This document shows positions 1 through 11,527 of a DNA stretch of 64,000 nucleotides, in pieces (within the stretch, counting starts at the first letter, position 1; every line of letters begins with the position of its first letter). A program made the translations under genes and the position numbers. Origin of the DNA: Ceratodon purpureus. Its lineage: Eukaryota > Streptophyta > Bryopsida > Pseudoditrichales > Ditrichaceae. The stretch spans positions 14,096,858 through 14,160,857 of the forward strand of contig CM026423.1 in assembly GCA_014871385.1 (NCBI GenBank), read 5' to 3'. Under the pieces are notes generated by a model that ran no database searches, was not told the DNA's origin, and saw only the letters and a program-made list of their open reading frames with translations.

Positions 1-62
1 TCCATCCTCGTAACAGACTTGAAAGAGCCTGCAATTCATTTTTACGTAGAACAACTCTTTAA

Positions 63-1115
63 TCATACCGGAGAACAAGAGTCTGAGTCCGAGCCTGAGT
101 CACCCTTGGTTTTCTCTACGATACACCTGAAATGAAAAAACTGCGAGATGACATATAGTTCAACTCCAGCGGAATAGATGGTCGCCCCGACCACTGTCCC
201 CAGCACAAGGCACGCCAATCCCTCCAATCTCCGTCCTGACACATCCTCCACTAATATTAGATACGCGCCCAACATGAACTGCGCCGCAAACTGGCCGAAC
301 ACCTTCTGCCAACGCCAGCTCTCTTTCGCATGCTTCCTATTATGCCTTGCGCTTCGTCTCCTGATCGCGTGGCGAATCACCGAGGACAGCATCGCAAAGA
401 GTGTCAAGTAAGTATACACCACCCCACCATTAAACATCAGCTGTGATCGCCATTCGCGAGTTGCTGAATGACCAATTCCTTCCATCAAGCAGCTGCCCAC
501 GTCCGTGAGCAGCACGACATGGAGCAGGTCGGACCAGAGCTCCTCCCATCGCACTCTGCGGTGTCGGAAGAGGGGAATGGCGATTCCACCGATTAGCAGG
601 ATGGCGATGAGAGGACCCGCGGTTTCGGAGGCGCGGACGAAGGGCTTCCACCAGAAGCGGTACATGTAGAGGCGGCGAAGGTCCGAAACTTCGCAGAAGA
701 GGGGCTCGTAGTCAAGCCGAGTGGGGAGCTGCCAGAAGATCCAGTGCTGCCAGTACCACGCGTACTGGGTATCGATGAGGCCGAGGTCGAAGTATGGAGC
801 TGGCAGTAGGGTGCCTTCGTTGGGGCCGTAGCGGTAGGTGCTGAGGTTGAAGGATGCAGGGGATGCAGTCAATGAGTTGGCAACTGGTTGGTACTCGCAA
901 CAGTAGCGAAACGTGACGCCCTTGATAGATTCGGGCCATAGGACGAAGCGTGGGCGGAGCACGGCCTCGTTTCGAAAGCCGGAGCATTGCGACATGGTAA
1001 AGTTCCAGATTGGTGGTTCATCGAGCGCGTCAGGTCCACTGCCAGCAACATGGTCGAGGGTACAAACTAGTAGAATACACAGAGTTACTTGCGTGGATGC
1101 AAAGATGGAACTCAT
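63..1115 (-). CDS. Unrecognised multi-pass membrane protein with N-terminal signal peptide
   Basis: This is an intronless ORF of 350 aa. Residues 1-25 look like a cleavable signal peptide (hydrophobic TLCILLVCTL core). An ectodomain of about 140 residues follows, with cysteines at 44, 72, 73 and 141, two N-glycosylation sequons (N38, N90) and many aromatics (a YAWYWQHWIFW stretch near 118-128). Five hydrophobic segments fall at about 166-183, 195-213, 229-248, 274-291 and 296-327. A basic loop (RHAIRRRSARHNRKHAK) separates the third and fourth, and the tail is acidic and Ser-rich. The layout suggests a surface or endomembrane protein with a lumenal or extracellular N-domain. I do not recognise the family. 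A loose resemblance to multi-pass DUF716/TMEM45-like proteins was considered but no signature confirms it. The start is the first ATG after the likely TATA at 1226-1232. No close neighbour shares a promoter. It is clearly a gene by length, composition and domain layout. Confidence 0.8.
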   Translation of the reverse strand: MSSIFASTQVTLCILLVCTLDHVAGSGPDALDEPPIWNFTMSQCSGFRNEAVLRPRFVLWPESIKGVTFRYCCEYQPVANSLTASPASFNLSTYRYGPNEGTLLPAPYFDLGLIDTQYAWYWQHWIFWQLPTRLDYEPLFCEVSDLRRLYMYRFWWKPFVRASETAGPLIAILLIGGIAIPLFRHRRVRWEELWSDLLHVVLLTDVGSCLMEGIGHSATREWRSQLMFNGGVVYTYLTLFAMLSSVIRHAIRRRSARHNRKHAKESWRWQKVFGQFAAQFMLGAYLILVEDVSGRRLEGLACLVLGTVVGATIYSAGVELYVISQFFHFRCIVEKTKGDSGSDSDSCSPV

Positions 1116-1225
1116 TCCGGAAACTGGCGCTCACTAATTCATTCAGTACGTAGCTTGAGAGGTGATCGAATGATCTCGAACCTGAATAATCAAACTTCTG
1201 AGCTAAGATGATCAGCGCCATTGTG

Positions 1226-1232
1226 TTATATA
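1226..1232 (-). promoter_or_regulatory. Candidate TATA box of the membrane-protein gene
   Basis: TATATAA reads on the minus strand about 110 bp upstream of the ATG at 1115. That would put transcription start near 1195-1200 and give a leader of roughly 80 nt. The assignment rests on motif and spacing only. Confidence 0.4.
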
Positions 1233-1239
1233 TCTAGAG

Positions 1240-4200
1240 ATCTGAGTACTAGTGGCCAGTCTCATCATTGGGGACGTTACTGCTTCAGAATCACGTCTGC
1301 GCTGCACAAGTCAAACTACATCTTAGAATAATATAATCCGAGGTGAGGCAGATTAAGGTCCAAGCTGTATAATGTCCATGTGACCCGTTACATATTCCAC
1401 GTGAGCCACTAAGGATTGTCGGGCGTACAGACGAATCGAAAGCAAACCTACAGTAGAAACCGTACGGTGCAGACCGGGGTTTTGTAAATACAAAGACCCG
1501 ACTGCCTCGAGAGTCTCCAAAGTGCTCAACATCAACCACTGCGATTGAGTCACTGACTGCAGTAAGTTAAAATCTCCACAGTAACACACGCTGCTTACTT
1601 GGCCATGTGATTTTGTCGATGCTCCGCCAATAGATCAGTCGATACTCCACTAGTAGACCAGCGCTTCTTTGTCGGTTCAAACTGGAATCAGCGCCATCGA
1701 ATTATCAGATTCCTTGTCGCAGGAGAACTGAAGTTGATCTCAGTCGCTGCAATCAGGCTGCCATTGTTTTCAAGCCCCAGATCTTTTCCGACTGCAGACA
1801 ATTGGTGTTGACGGAAGTCCGGAGTCGGAACCGACTTAAAGTCGGAGTCGGAACGGGAGGGGAGACCGGGGGCACCGGTCGCCCCAGTCACCGGGTACCG
1901 GAACCGACTAGTCATCTGAGAAACTTTTGCGTTTTATTCTTAGTTACAGGTTGGGTTGCAATTTACACAGTGGGTTGCAAAAGTGATCACTGGTCAATGC
2001 ACTTTTGTGCAAGAATGGCTACCGTTTTCCAAAAAAAAAAAAAAATTAAATTATTCACGGAAATTTCAACATGATATTCAAAACTCATTGTTGCACAATT
2101 ATCAAGATATTGAAATTTTAGAACTTGGGTTTATTAGATTTATGTGACAACTTTGTTAAAAAGTATATATAATGATTAATTTATTTTTTGGGTAGTAGTA
2201 CATATTCCTTTACTGATGTTAAACATGTATAATTTATTTCCTACATGGCCGCTTGTATTACTTTTATGAGCATTTCCGACTATGTTCAAAGCTCATTTAA
2301 TCCTTAAAGACTACAAATTTCTTTGAGTGAGAAAATACCATTTGTTTCTGAATTTAATGGTAGATATAAATAAAAGTGAAGTATAAAAATTTTAAGGATC
2401 AAATCTTTTTAGAAACTTGTTCTAGATGTTGTAAATCAAATTTGGACTCTCAAAAATTCATAGATTCAAAGCTTGTGTTCTTTTTAAATCTAATTTTAGT
2501 TCTAAAATTAAATTGAAGGTACTTTGAAGTTGACATTTTATTTTTGAAACACTATTAATATTAAAAAATTAAGATACAAAATTGTTTAAAATATTTTTAC
2601 AAATACAAGGGTGTAAAAATGATCTTACATTGTCAAATTTAAATAGTCCAACTTTTACAATTCAACTTCCATTCTTTTCAAACAAGACACGAGGAAGATT
2701 GTAATGTAAAGTTGAAGGAGGTTCCATTATACAAGTATTACTTTATATAGTTTATTTGAGAAGAATTGAATGTATTTTAAAAAAGGTTCTATAAAATGTC
2801 TACCCATTATCGATATATGAGTTAAAGTTTGATAGCAAGAATTGTCTCTGCAATGTCAACGTTAAGTCTATGAGTTGTTAAATGTCACGTTTCAACATTG
2901 ACCTTTAAAAAGATATTGAGATTCAAAAAATGGACTGTCAAAGTAAGGTATGAACACCTATTTTCGTACACTTAAAGAATTCACTATACTTGGAGTGGTG
3001 GAATGAGCGCCTCACTATTTTTCAGTGATTGCCAATAAGAAAAGACGAAGTTTCTCCACTTTTAGGATATTTACAAGCACTTACCATAATATCTACAAAT
3101 TTTAGAAGTGACCAATATAGGTTAACCTATAGCCGGACACCATGCTACATGTATGCATGGGGTACATTATAGGTAATTGTAGGGTGATCAAATCTAGAGT
3201 GGAGCAAGAATCTGACAGTGTCTGCCTTTTGGGCGGGGGAGAGGGGTCCAGAGATAGGTGTTCATACCATAGATACAATGAAGTGGAAAGATTTGGAGTA
3301 GCACATAGACCATACATTTAACAATTTTAATCTTGTTGTACTATTTATATAATGTAAACTATAAAATAACTTACAATCTAACCTTGGCAATTTTTTATCA
3401 TTGTTCCTAGCCCTAAACTTCTAAACCTTGGTTCTACAAACAATCTTATCTTATTCTTTAGAAGATGATACATGATACGCAACCTTTGATTAAGTTTTTC
3501 AATTGAAAGTTTTTTATTTCTGAAAAGTTAATTAATTTAGAACTTGAAAGCATTTACATCATTTATTTTGATGAGTTTATTCAACAATAGTCTTTGAATT
3601 TGCATGCAAAAGTTTAAGGTGTTTACAATGAGAATGGAGATATTTATTTGTTTATCATTTCATTGAGTCTTTTCTATTTTTCAAATCATCAGCCTCGAGC
3701 CTCACATATTTTGGAAGGCCTCTATTATTGTCTCTACAATGTCACCCCTGCTGCTGGAAGTTTCATCACTCTCAACAAATCCCTAAAATTTTCTTGCACA
3801 ATCGAGCAAAAGTAGTGACCCGTGTCACGAATTACCAAAAAAATCTATCAATGCTACCGCCAAATACAAGCTACATAATCCAGTCCTAAGTAATGTGTTC
3901 CAACCTGTAAACATTCAGGATTGTAGAAAATTCAAAAGCCTCCAGACCAGTAACAAGCGCAAATAGTAAGAGCCATAAAACCTTACGGGGAACATTGCAC
4001 GAAGAAGAGTACAAAGGGCTCCTTATTTCTTTGAAAAATAACAAATGGGAGACAGAACCCGTGACCCTCCAGTTTGAGAACAGGGCAAGCTACTCATACC
4101 AAAGATATAACACAGGAAAGTTCAAATATCTCTTCCATGGAGCATGCATTTGTGAAATCCAGTTCACGCAGTCCATTCTTGCACCTAATACCAGGTTCGC

Positions 4201-4268
4201 CCCCTGTGCGGGTTCAATAAAGCCCCAACAACTACACCAACCAACTGCAAGCCATTGTACGGAGCTTG
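1240..4268. other. Intergenic region between the membrane-protein gene and NDUFS5
   Basis: No coding region is supported here. The first 700 bp are of mixed composition. A GC-rich patch at about 1815-1915 repeats the motif GTCGGA / GGAACCGAC in both orientations. From about 2030 (a run of 14 A) the DNA becomes AT-rich. A 15-bp inverted repeat lies at 2947-2961 and 3254-3268. The stretch from roughly 3890 to 4268 probably holds the 3' untranslated region of the NDUFS5 gene, which is transcribed leftward. Confidence 0.6.
2947..3268. repeat. 15-bp perfect inverted repeat with about 290-bp spacer
   Basis: The sequence ggtatgaacacctat at 2947-2961 is exactly reverse-complemented at 3254-3268. The match does not extend on either side and no clear target duplication is visible. 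It may be the remnant of a small TIR element or a chance match. Confidence 0.4.
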
Positions 4269-5039
4269 TCAATGATGCCCCGAACTATCATGAGGCTTCT
4301 CGTTCTTGTCTCCAAAAGCTTGTCGCTCCTTTTCCTTGTTAATGGCATTCATCCGAGAGTACTGCAGACGCACACAGGGTGTAATGTCAGAACATGATTT
4401 GCACATCCAGGTTTTCACTAGAAAGATCTAACATATAAGATTCCGTGGACCGCCACGAGAAACCACCCTAAACCCTAACATAATTTGAAACCCGGCTCCG
4501 ACAGCCGGCATGTGGCCTACATTTCCTGATTAAAAGCTCGTGAGAAGTCATTCGCAAAGAGTAGGAAAAATCTCCCTCATCACCTCCACCCAAAAGAAAA
4601 CCCCCTCTGAATTCAGTAATTCCTTGATTTCCTCCCCAAATACCCTAAAACCAGCTGCACAGATCCAAATGCCTCAAATTCGACACGAAGTAACCTAACC
4701 ATCACGCTTCAGCTCGAAAAACTCGTTTCCACGATCCAAACCCTACAACTAAGACCACCCCCTCCACACCACGCGGAATCTACCAAACATTCCAACACTC
4801 ATCATCCACACACTCCACGGCACCACAAGAACCCACAACCCCAAACCTCCCCAAACCAGCACTAAAACCCTAGGGCAACAGCGACGCACCTCTTTGCGGT
4901 GGTGGAGGCACTCGAAGTAGTCGTCGCGCTTGGAAGTGCACTCAGCGGGCATGGAGCAGTGCGACATGCAGTCGCTGAAGTCCATCCAGACGTCGTAGCA
5001 GCGGCCCTTCTTGCCCGTGATGCCGAACCCAGACGCCAT
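4269..5039 (-). CDS. NDUFS5: NADH dehydrogenase iron-sulfur protein 5 (NDUFS5, 15 kDa subunit) of mitochondrial complex I
   Basis: This is a two-exon gene: exon 1 at 5039-4890 (50 codons, ending before donor GTGCGT) and exon 2 at 4361-4269 (30 codons plus stop, after a CTGCAG acceptor). The phase is 0 and the product is 80 aa. It starts MASGFGITGKKGRC and carries the twin CX9C (CHCH) signature: C14-X9-C24 and C34-X9-C44. Those cysteines form the disulfides of proteins imported through the intermembrane-space MIA pathway. NDUFS5 is an accessory subunit on the intermembrane-space side of complex I and is needed for assembly. Length and N-terminus match plant NDUFS5-B proteins. Exon 2 (YSRMNAINKEKERQAFGDK...) aligns by position with the charged C-terminal helix of plant homologues but is more divergent. 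The longer open frame through the intron is not the product. Confidence 0.93.
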
Positions 5040-5049
5040 GGCCGCAAAT

Positions 5050-5180
5050 CCACCAACAAAGCAAAGCAAAACTCCCACAATACACACACAATGCCCTCAA
5101 GCTTCGCAAGGGACCAATGCCCAGTGCCCACTCTCCTTGGTCCTTGGTTTTAGGGCTTGCAACTTGCCCTTGTGGAGGAG
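5050..5180 (-). promoter_or_regulatory. Leader and proximal promoter of NDUFS5
   Basis: This GC-mixed stretch directly upstream of the ATG at 5039 gives way to AT-rich DNA at about 5210, which marks the likely limit of the leader and core promoter. No TATA box is convincing. Confidence 0.3.
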
Positions 5181-5437
5181 TGAGGGGTCATAGGGCCACT
5201 ATCCATGCTGGCATTATGACAACTATATTCTACCAAAATATAATATAAAATAAATAATTTTATATATTATATATAATATATAGTATTTTTAATATTTAAT
5301 ATTTGATTTAGAGAATTTGTTAAGATTATGGTGCTGTACGCCATGCTCCATTTTGTAACTTGGGGTCGACGTTGAAAATCTCACGTTTGACTGAAATGTT
5401 TCTACAGACGGATGGAAATCGTTTATCATCAAAATAT

Positions 5438-5513
5438 GGGAAAAATCATTTAAGTATGGAAAAAATCATTTAAGTATGGAAAAAATCATTTAAGTATGGA
5501 AAAAATCATTTCT
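5438..5513. repeat. 20-bp tandem repeat, about 3.8 copies
   Basis: The unit atggaaaaaatcatttaagt repeats in exact register at 5441, 5461, 5481 and 5501. Only the first copy has a substitution and the last is partial. It is young because the copies are nearly identical. Confidence 0.9.
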
Positions 5514-5585
5514 CAAAAAAATTGCAAAGATGAGATGAATTTTTTGAGAGTATTCTTTTTTTTTCAGAGAACTGAGGGATATGTT

Positions 5586-5964
5586 TTAGGGCCTCTTTAT
5601 ACTTGGAGGTCCAAGTCAAAGGCCGAATGCCCAAAAGACAAAGGCCGAATGCCCAAAAGCCAAAGGCCGAATGTCCAATAACTTTTCCAGCTATTTCGAG
5701 AAGGCTTCTCGGGTTTTACGTTAGACCCACCTCAAGGAGGTGGGTCTAACACAAATTCCGGGGGACACTAAACCGGTGTACTTTTGGTGCCATGTAGGAA
5801 AAAAGTGTTTGCCACCTCACTTTCTTCTTCTATGTTCCTTGGATTGAATTTTCTTAGTGTAAAGCCAAAATACAACGGCTTCTCAATTCTAGCCAATCAC
5901 AACCTTCAAAATAAATTATCATATGGCCTTTGGCCTTTTGATTGTAAGTATAAAGAGGCCCTTA
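5586..5964. mobile_element. PIF/Harbinger (Tourist-like) MITE with TTA target duplication
   Basis: Perfect 16-bp terminal inverted repeats begin GGGCCTCTTTATACTT (5589-5604) and end with the exact complement (5946-5961). They are flanked by TTA on both sides (5586-5588 and 5962-5964). A TWA duplication plus a GGGCC-type terminus is diagnostic of PIF/Harbinger elements. The 373-bp element has no transposase. Inside are three tandem 22-bp units (caaaggccgaatgcccaaaa core, from 5617) and a perfect 14-bp-stem hairpin at 5720-5750. The right subterminal region carries complementary ggccaaaggcc motifs. Confidence 0.85.
5720..5750. repeat. Perfect hairpin (14-bp stem, 3-nt loop) inside the MITE
   Basis: gttagacccacctc, then aag, then gaggtgggtctaac form an exact stem-loop. 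It sits near the middle of the Harbinger-type element and is not part of its terminal repeats. Confidence 0.85.
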
Positions 5965-7020
5965 GTTTTTTTTTTTTTTTTTGAGATGTTGTCATTGTTT
6001 TGGTGGTGGAGGAATTTTTCGTATGTTTTTGAAGTTATTGATTACTTTTTGATAATATAGGTGTGTTGTAGTTCTTGTATTGTTGAGGGATTATGGAATT
6101 TGTATGCCACACTCTGCTTTGTACCTTGTAGGTAGGTGATGTGGTAAAAAACATTTTGAATAGATGAATCACATTTGGGAAAGGAACTCAATGAAGATTG
6201 CAAAGTTATGATATGTAGAAAGTATTTTTTTTAAGACGGTATTGTTTATTTGATGTAAAAGTGTGAAAATAGAAGGTTCAAGTGAAAGGTAGTTTGGGTC
6301 ATCAAAATACATTGTCAATCCAGAAAACTCCAAATATAATTTTTTTTTAAATAATTAAATTCTTTATAAAAATTATTTTAAGTTGTTTGTTATTTCAAAA
6401 ACTTAAATAAATAAGTATACACAATTACCATTTTTAGATTAAATAATAATCATATGATTTATATATATGTGCTTTAGTATATAAAGGAATATTTATTAGA
6501 CATAAAAATAAATTTAATTTTCTATTGCAATTATATTTCAATGTAATGTACAAGTTTAATAATGTACAATGTAATTTAATATACTTAAATATACGTTGTG
6601 CAATTAATCTTAGTTCAATTTATCTAGTTCATAATTTTGTTTTTATTAATAGATCAATCAATTTTGAATTGAATCAATCATCAAATAATAGACAGAATAT
6701 TTGCACACAATTTTCTTTGGTTTATGTTTAAAAATAACAACAATGTTTATTTATCCATCAATACATCCATCTTGCTAACTCTACATAAAACCATGCATTA
6801 AACCTAATTTAGGTGGAAAAACAACACATCAAATATTTTTTAGGTTAACATTTTAGGTAAAATATTTTAGGGTCATTATTGTTGTGGTGTACACCATCGC
6901 CAGACCCAACATTGTTGTCGTCCCTTGCGTGGCCGGTATCACCGTTCGTATCTTGCAAAAAAATCATAATTTCCATCAATGCTCTTGACTCTTGACTTCT
7001 TCAAAGGAAATGTTGGATCT
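5965..7020. other. AT-rich intergenic DNA with no gene
   Basis: The DNA is A/T-rich with homopolymer runs and short open frames whose composition matches the background. I see no splice-consistent coding signal and no recognisable element. Confidence 0.6.
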
Positions 7021-7022
7021 AT

Positions 7023-7164
7023 GAGTGTTCAATGCACATGACCATAACTATGTTTGAACTGTGAAGCTAGATTCAAAACTATTAGAGTGTTTAATTCACA
7101 TGACCGTAACTATGAAGCTAGATTCAAAACTATCAGAATGTTCAATTCATATGACTGTAACTAT
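7023..7164. repeat. 51-bp tandem repeat, two full copies plus a partial
   Basis: Units beginning gaagctagattcaaaactat start at 7063 and 7114. A diverged partial copy (gtgttcaatgcacatgacc...) precedes them. The array runs directly into the shorter-period repeat that follows. Confidence 0.75.
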
Positions 7165-7400
7165 TTAACGGTCAACATATAATTGAACAGTCATATAATT
7201 TAAATTGAACGGTCATATAATTTAAATTGAACGGTCATATAATTGAAATTGAAATTGAACACTATGATATTTGAACGGTCATATAATTGAAATTGAATTG
7301 TTTAATAATTGAACGGTCATATAATTGAAATTGAACGGTTTAATATTGAACCATCATATAATTGAAATTGAACGGTTTAATAATTGAACTGTCATATAAT
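7165..7400. repeat. Imperfect minisatellite of TTGAACGGTCATATAATT units
   Basis: About ten imperfect copies of a 20-30 bp unit centred on gaacggtcatataatt, with variable attgaaatt spacers. The spacing is irregular, which suggests repeated slippage. Confidence 0.8.
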
Positions 7401-10400
7401 TTTAAAATAAAATTTAAATTTTATAATTATATTATAATTCAAATTTCAATATGTCTCATATTTAATTTAAATTTTTTATAGTTTTATGTATACGTCTTTT
7501 ATATAAGTGTTGGAATAAAATCTAATAGCATTTGAGTACTACATAATTTTGTTGTTATTGTTTCACTTTCCATTATGACAACTATCATAACTCTAATGAA
7601 GGCGGAGTGCAAGGTTATGAAACTTTTTAAAAACTATATAAGGGCAAATTAGGATTGCAACCAAAAGATTGCTTTGAGCACAAACTCACAATAATGGCAT
7701 CAACGCTAGCAAGGATCAAAATTTCAAAGGTGTTGTCATGGACATATACCATATGATTTTTATTTTTAATGTGATTATCAAGTAGGAAAAGGTTTTGCGT
7801 TCGAAGGAACCTCTGTCAGCTTTGAGTGATTCATACAATTAGCCGTAAACATCTTCTCTCTATAATAAACATGATATTATACTCGAGAGTCAAAACACCA
7901 AGAGTACATCTAAGTGAGTACTAACGCACAGAACATAGTAAAGAATATTATTATTAATAGTCAGTTAAATATTTGAATGAAAATAAAACTATTGTTTTAG
8001 AACTAGCTAAAAACTTGTTTTGTGGAATAAGCTAGATGCAAATGCTCATGAACTTAATTTAAATTGGTTAAATCAGAATGTAGAATTTGATCGTGTTTTG
8101 TATGAAGGCGTTTAGAAGGATGCTTTAAGAACTTGAAGTGGAATATATCATTATTAGCAAGATTTTAAATTGTAAATAAAAATAAGTTCCAATTAAGAAC
8201 ATCAATGTTAAACAATTCTATAAAATTTTAAATATTTTATTAAAAAAATTATATAGTACCAAATATAATGATCTAATATGAATTTCATGTATTTAAACAA
8301 ATAATTTTAGAAGCGACTAATACATTGGTACCTTTTTAAAAAAAATTACAATATCATATCAAATATTAATAAAAAAATCTTATTTAATTCATTTAAATAA
8401 AATAATAATAGTTTATCAATTTTTAAAAATAAATTACAATTTTTTTAACTTGAGAAGATTAAAAAACTTCTATCATTCTTCAAATGAAATTTTTGCACCC
8501 CAACAAGAGTTTCTTTTAACAAAAAAGATTATGAGTACTCCTTTGGATTTTTTTTTGAAATTGATATAAATTCTATGTATTGTTTCTAAACCACATAAAA
8601 ACATCATACCAAAGAATTGATGTAAAGATTCCGAATTTATTTATTTAAAAAAAAAATGCAATTGTTTTGAAAAACCTCTATTGAAACTCTAAAATTGCAT
8701 ATGTGCATTGCTAAAATTGAACCTTATCATTTGTAAAATGTGGTATAAAAGTTTATTTTAAAAAGTTAAACATATGATAAACATAATCAATCTAAATGTA
8801 AAAATTATTATGGTAATAAAATATAGTAATTTATTTCAAAAAGATATAAATGATGTTTACAATTAAAAATATTTGAATAATCATTAAGATATTTGAAATA
8901 ATCTTTATAATGTTTAAAAATTAAAAACTATTGAAACTAATAAGACTTCATTTAAAATCAAACATTTAAGAAATATATATTTGAGGGTAGAAAATTATCA
9001 TTTAAATACACATGCCTAAAATCAACAAGTAAAACTTTAAAAGTAACAAGAAAAAAAAAAAATATCTTTCATTTAAAATCAATTGCTTTTCTTTTTGCAT
9101 TTGTAGAAGTTCAACATTGAAATCTAAGTATATAAAATTAAAAACCCCTTTTAGTGTATTTATTTATAAATTAAACGATTTGTCTATTAAATGTGCGAAT
9201 TCTTGAAAAACTATAAATTGGCTAAATGTTGCTACTTTTTACCATACACCATCTTGCATTTTGTTAAGAATATTATGATCGTTTATACATTAATATGTTA
9301 AAATATTCAAAATATAAACCAAAGAAGAAAACATTTTTTTGCTTAACAATACATCTTATTAGCATCCTCAATAAGGTAGTAATACCATAAACCAATACCC
9401 CCCCATAACCTGTGTCGTAGACTTGTGCTGAAACCGCACTAATAGAATCATGATCCATGATTTTTGGTACAGTTAGTATATACCTTGACAAGCCTTAAGA
9501 ACCGTTGATCTACCTGACAAGCCTTAAGAACCGTTGATCTACCTGACAAGCCTTGAGTCTTGAGATCTTATATCGGTTTTGGGTAGAGTTGCTTTTGGAA
9601 TTGTGCTTATGCCAGTAGCAGACTTTATGAAGTCTACAACACAAGAAATGGGGTGGACAAACTTTTCAGCTAAAATATTTCTAGGAAATTGTATTTTCAT
9701 CAGAAAATTATGAAAACAATTTCTATCATTCTATTTTCAATTTGTCTATGTACTTCCAATAATTCCCTGAAAAAATGATAGTTCAAAGTGCTCAAAACTC
9801 CTTATTCTATCGGTTTATGGTATTACTACCTTAGTCTCTTCTAAAATCTCTTTATGAAAGGATTTCAATAATAAAAAAGATATCAAAAAAGGTCTAACAA
9901 GGATGTGTGATAAGTTTTTAATGCCATGTTTTTTAAATTTAGAGAAAATTTTGCATAGTTTTTTATAGTACTCCATTTTAGATATCAGAGTGTCTCTTCT
10001 TTGCATGGTATTACATCTTTTATTTATAAATATTCAAAACTATAATATCTTAAATTACGATGAAAAGTAAAAATCAGTCATTATAGAAATATTATAGTTT
10101 ATAATATTAATTTTTTTGCCAATTTATGATATTTTGATGAAAAATAATGTCCATTTCTTTTTCTACATATTGATACTTGAATGAATTTGTAATCAACAAA
10201 AAGTAATACTGACTACTGTAGCTTACTAGCAGCTTTGTCCAAAAATAATTCTAAAAATAGAAAACAAAAAAAAAAGAAAATTATGAAGTCAAAAAAAACG
10301 AAATCAGAATAAATTAGTTTTTGAAGTATTTTGTTGGTTCGAAGCCATTTAAGGTCATTTTTACTGATTTTTGGCTAAAAAATGAAAATTGAGAAATTCA

Positions 10401-10480
10401 GTTTCCAAGAGACGTACATCATTTTTTCAAAATAATTAAATATTCGACGGTGCATGGACGAAGCTGCTATTAGGATACGG
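7401..10480. other. AT-rich intergenic DNA with no gene
   Basis: About 3 kb of strongly AT-rich sequence. The short minus-strand frames near 9.3-10.0 kb lack family motifs or splice support. The only structured item is the 29-bp repeat at 9486. Confidence 0.6.
9486..9556. repeat. 29-bp tandem repeat, about 2.4 copies
   Basis: The unit tgacaagccttaagaaccg... starts at 9486, 9515 and 9544. The first two copies are identical and the third diverges after about 11 bases. Confidence 0.85.
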
Positions 10481-11240
10481 TATGTGACCAACAAGAAGCA
10501 ATACTGACTTTGTGATTTGTTACTCACTTTGTAACTATGTGATCAAGAATAAGTGACACCGACTTTGTGATTTGATACTAACTTTGTAATTATATGACAT
10601 GGAAGAAGTAATACTGACTTTGTGGCTTGATTATGACTTTATGACTTTGTGGCTTGATCATGACTTTTTCACTTTGTGACCATGAAGAAGTGACACTGAT
10701 TTCGTAATTATATGACCTGAAAGAAGTAATACTGACTTCGTGGCTTGATCCTGACTTTATGACTTTGTGGCTTGATCATGACTTTTTGACTTTGTGACCA
10801 GGAAGAAGTGACACTGATTTTGTAATCATATGACCGGAAAGAAGTAATATTGACTTTGCGGCTTAATCCTGACTTATCACTATGTGACCAAGAAGAAGTG
10901 ACACTCACTTTGTGGCTTGACACTGACTTTGTGGCTTGATACTGACTTTGTGGCTTGATACTGACTTTGTGACTATGCCACTAGGAAGAAATGATAGTGA
11001 CTTTGTGTCTTTGTGGCTATATGACCATAAAGAACTAACACTCACTTTGTGACTTGATACTGATTTTGTGACTTGATATTGACTTTGTGACGAGAAAAAA
11101 TAATACTGACTTTGTAACCAGGTAGAACTGATATTGACATTATTGCATGATATTGGCATTGTGATCATATTGAAGTGATAGTGACTTTGTAACCTGAACT
11201 TGACTTTGTAGCCAATGAAATGTGATACTATATATGTGGC
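10481..11240. repeat. 760-bp minisatellite with a nested higher-order repeat
   Basis: The array is built from an 18-20 bp subunit (ctttgtggcttgatactga type) joined to agaagaagtgacactga blocks. Block-to-block spacing is mostly about 55 bp. An exact 118-bp higher-order period is visible: blocks at 10676 and 10712 recur at 10794 and 10830. The long reverse-strand open frames here merely read the repeat (SHKVSV-type protein) and are not genes. Confidence 0.85.
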
Positions 11241-11527
11241 TAACACAAAACAAAGAAGTACTTTGCTTTCTTTCTCAACAATAAATCTTGAATCAATTAT
11301 GTGAATGTAACTTTGAAAGAGTGAGTCAATAATAAAAAAAAATACTATCTTGTTATTTTGCTTTGTAGTCGTATTCTGCCTTGCGACTTGTTATATCACT
11401 TTTCAAGGCATACTTGTGATTGATTGGATCATGTGGACTTTTGGATGTGGTTGTTAGTAGTCAAATCACATTCTACTTGACATTGAAAAAGTAGTCCTGA
11501 TATCTTCCCATATAAGCATATTGACAG

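Noticed and set aside
3995..4342. 115-aa plus-strand ORF
   Set aside because: Overlaps NDUFS5 exon 2 and 3' UTR on the other strand; no homology.
5720..5750. Call of a microRNA gene at the MITE hairpin
   Set aside because: The stem is only 14 bp, too short for a plant miRNA precursor arm; kept as a repeat feature only.
10481..11240. Possible CRISPR-like direct-repeat array
   Set aside because: Repeats are contiguous and imperfect with no unique spacers, and the genome is eukaryotic.
10708..11246. 71- and 113-aa minus-strand ORFs
   Set aside because: They translate the minisatellite (SHKVSV repeats); there is no start context or flanking coding sequence.
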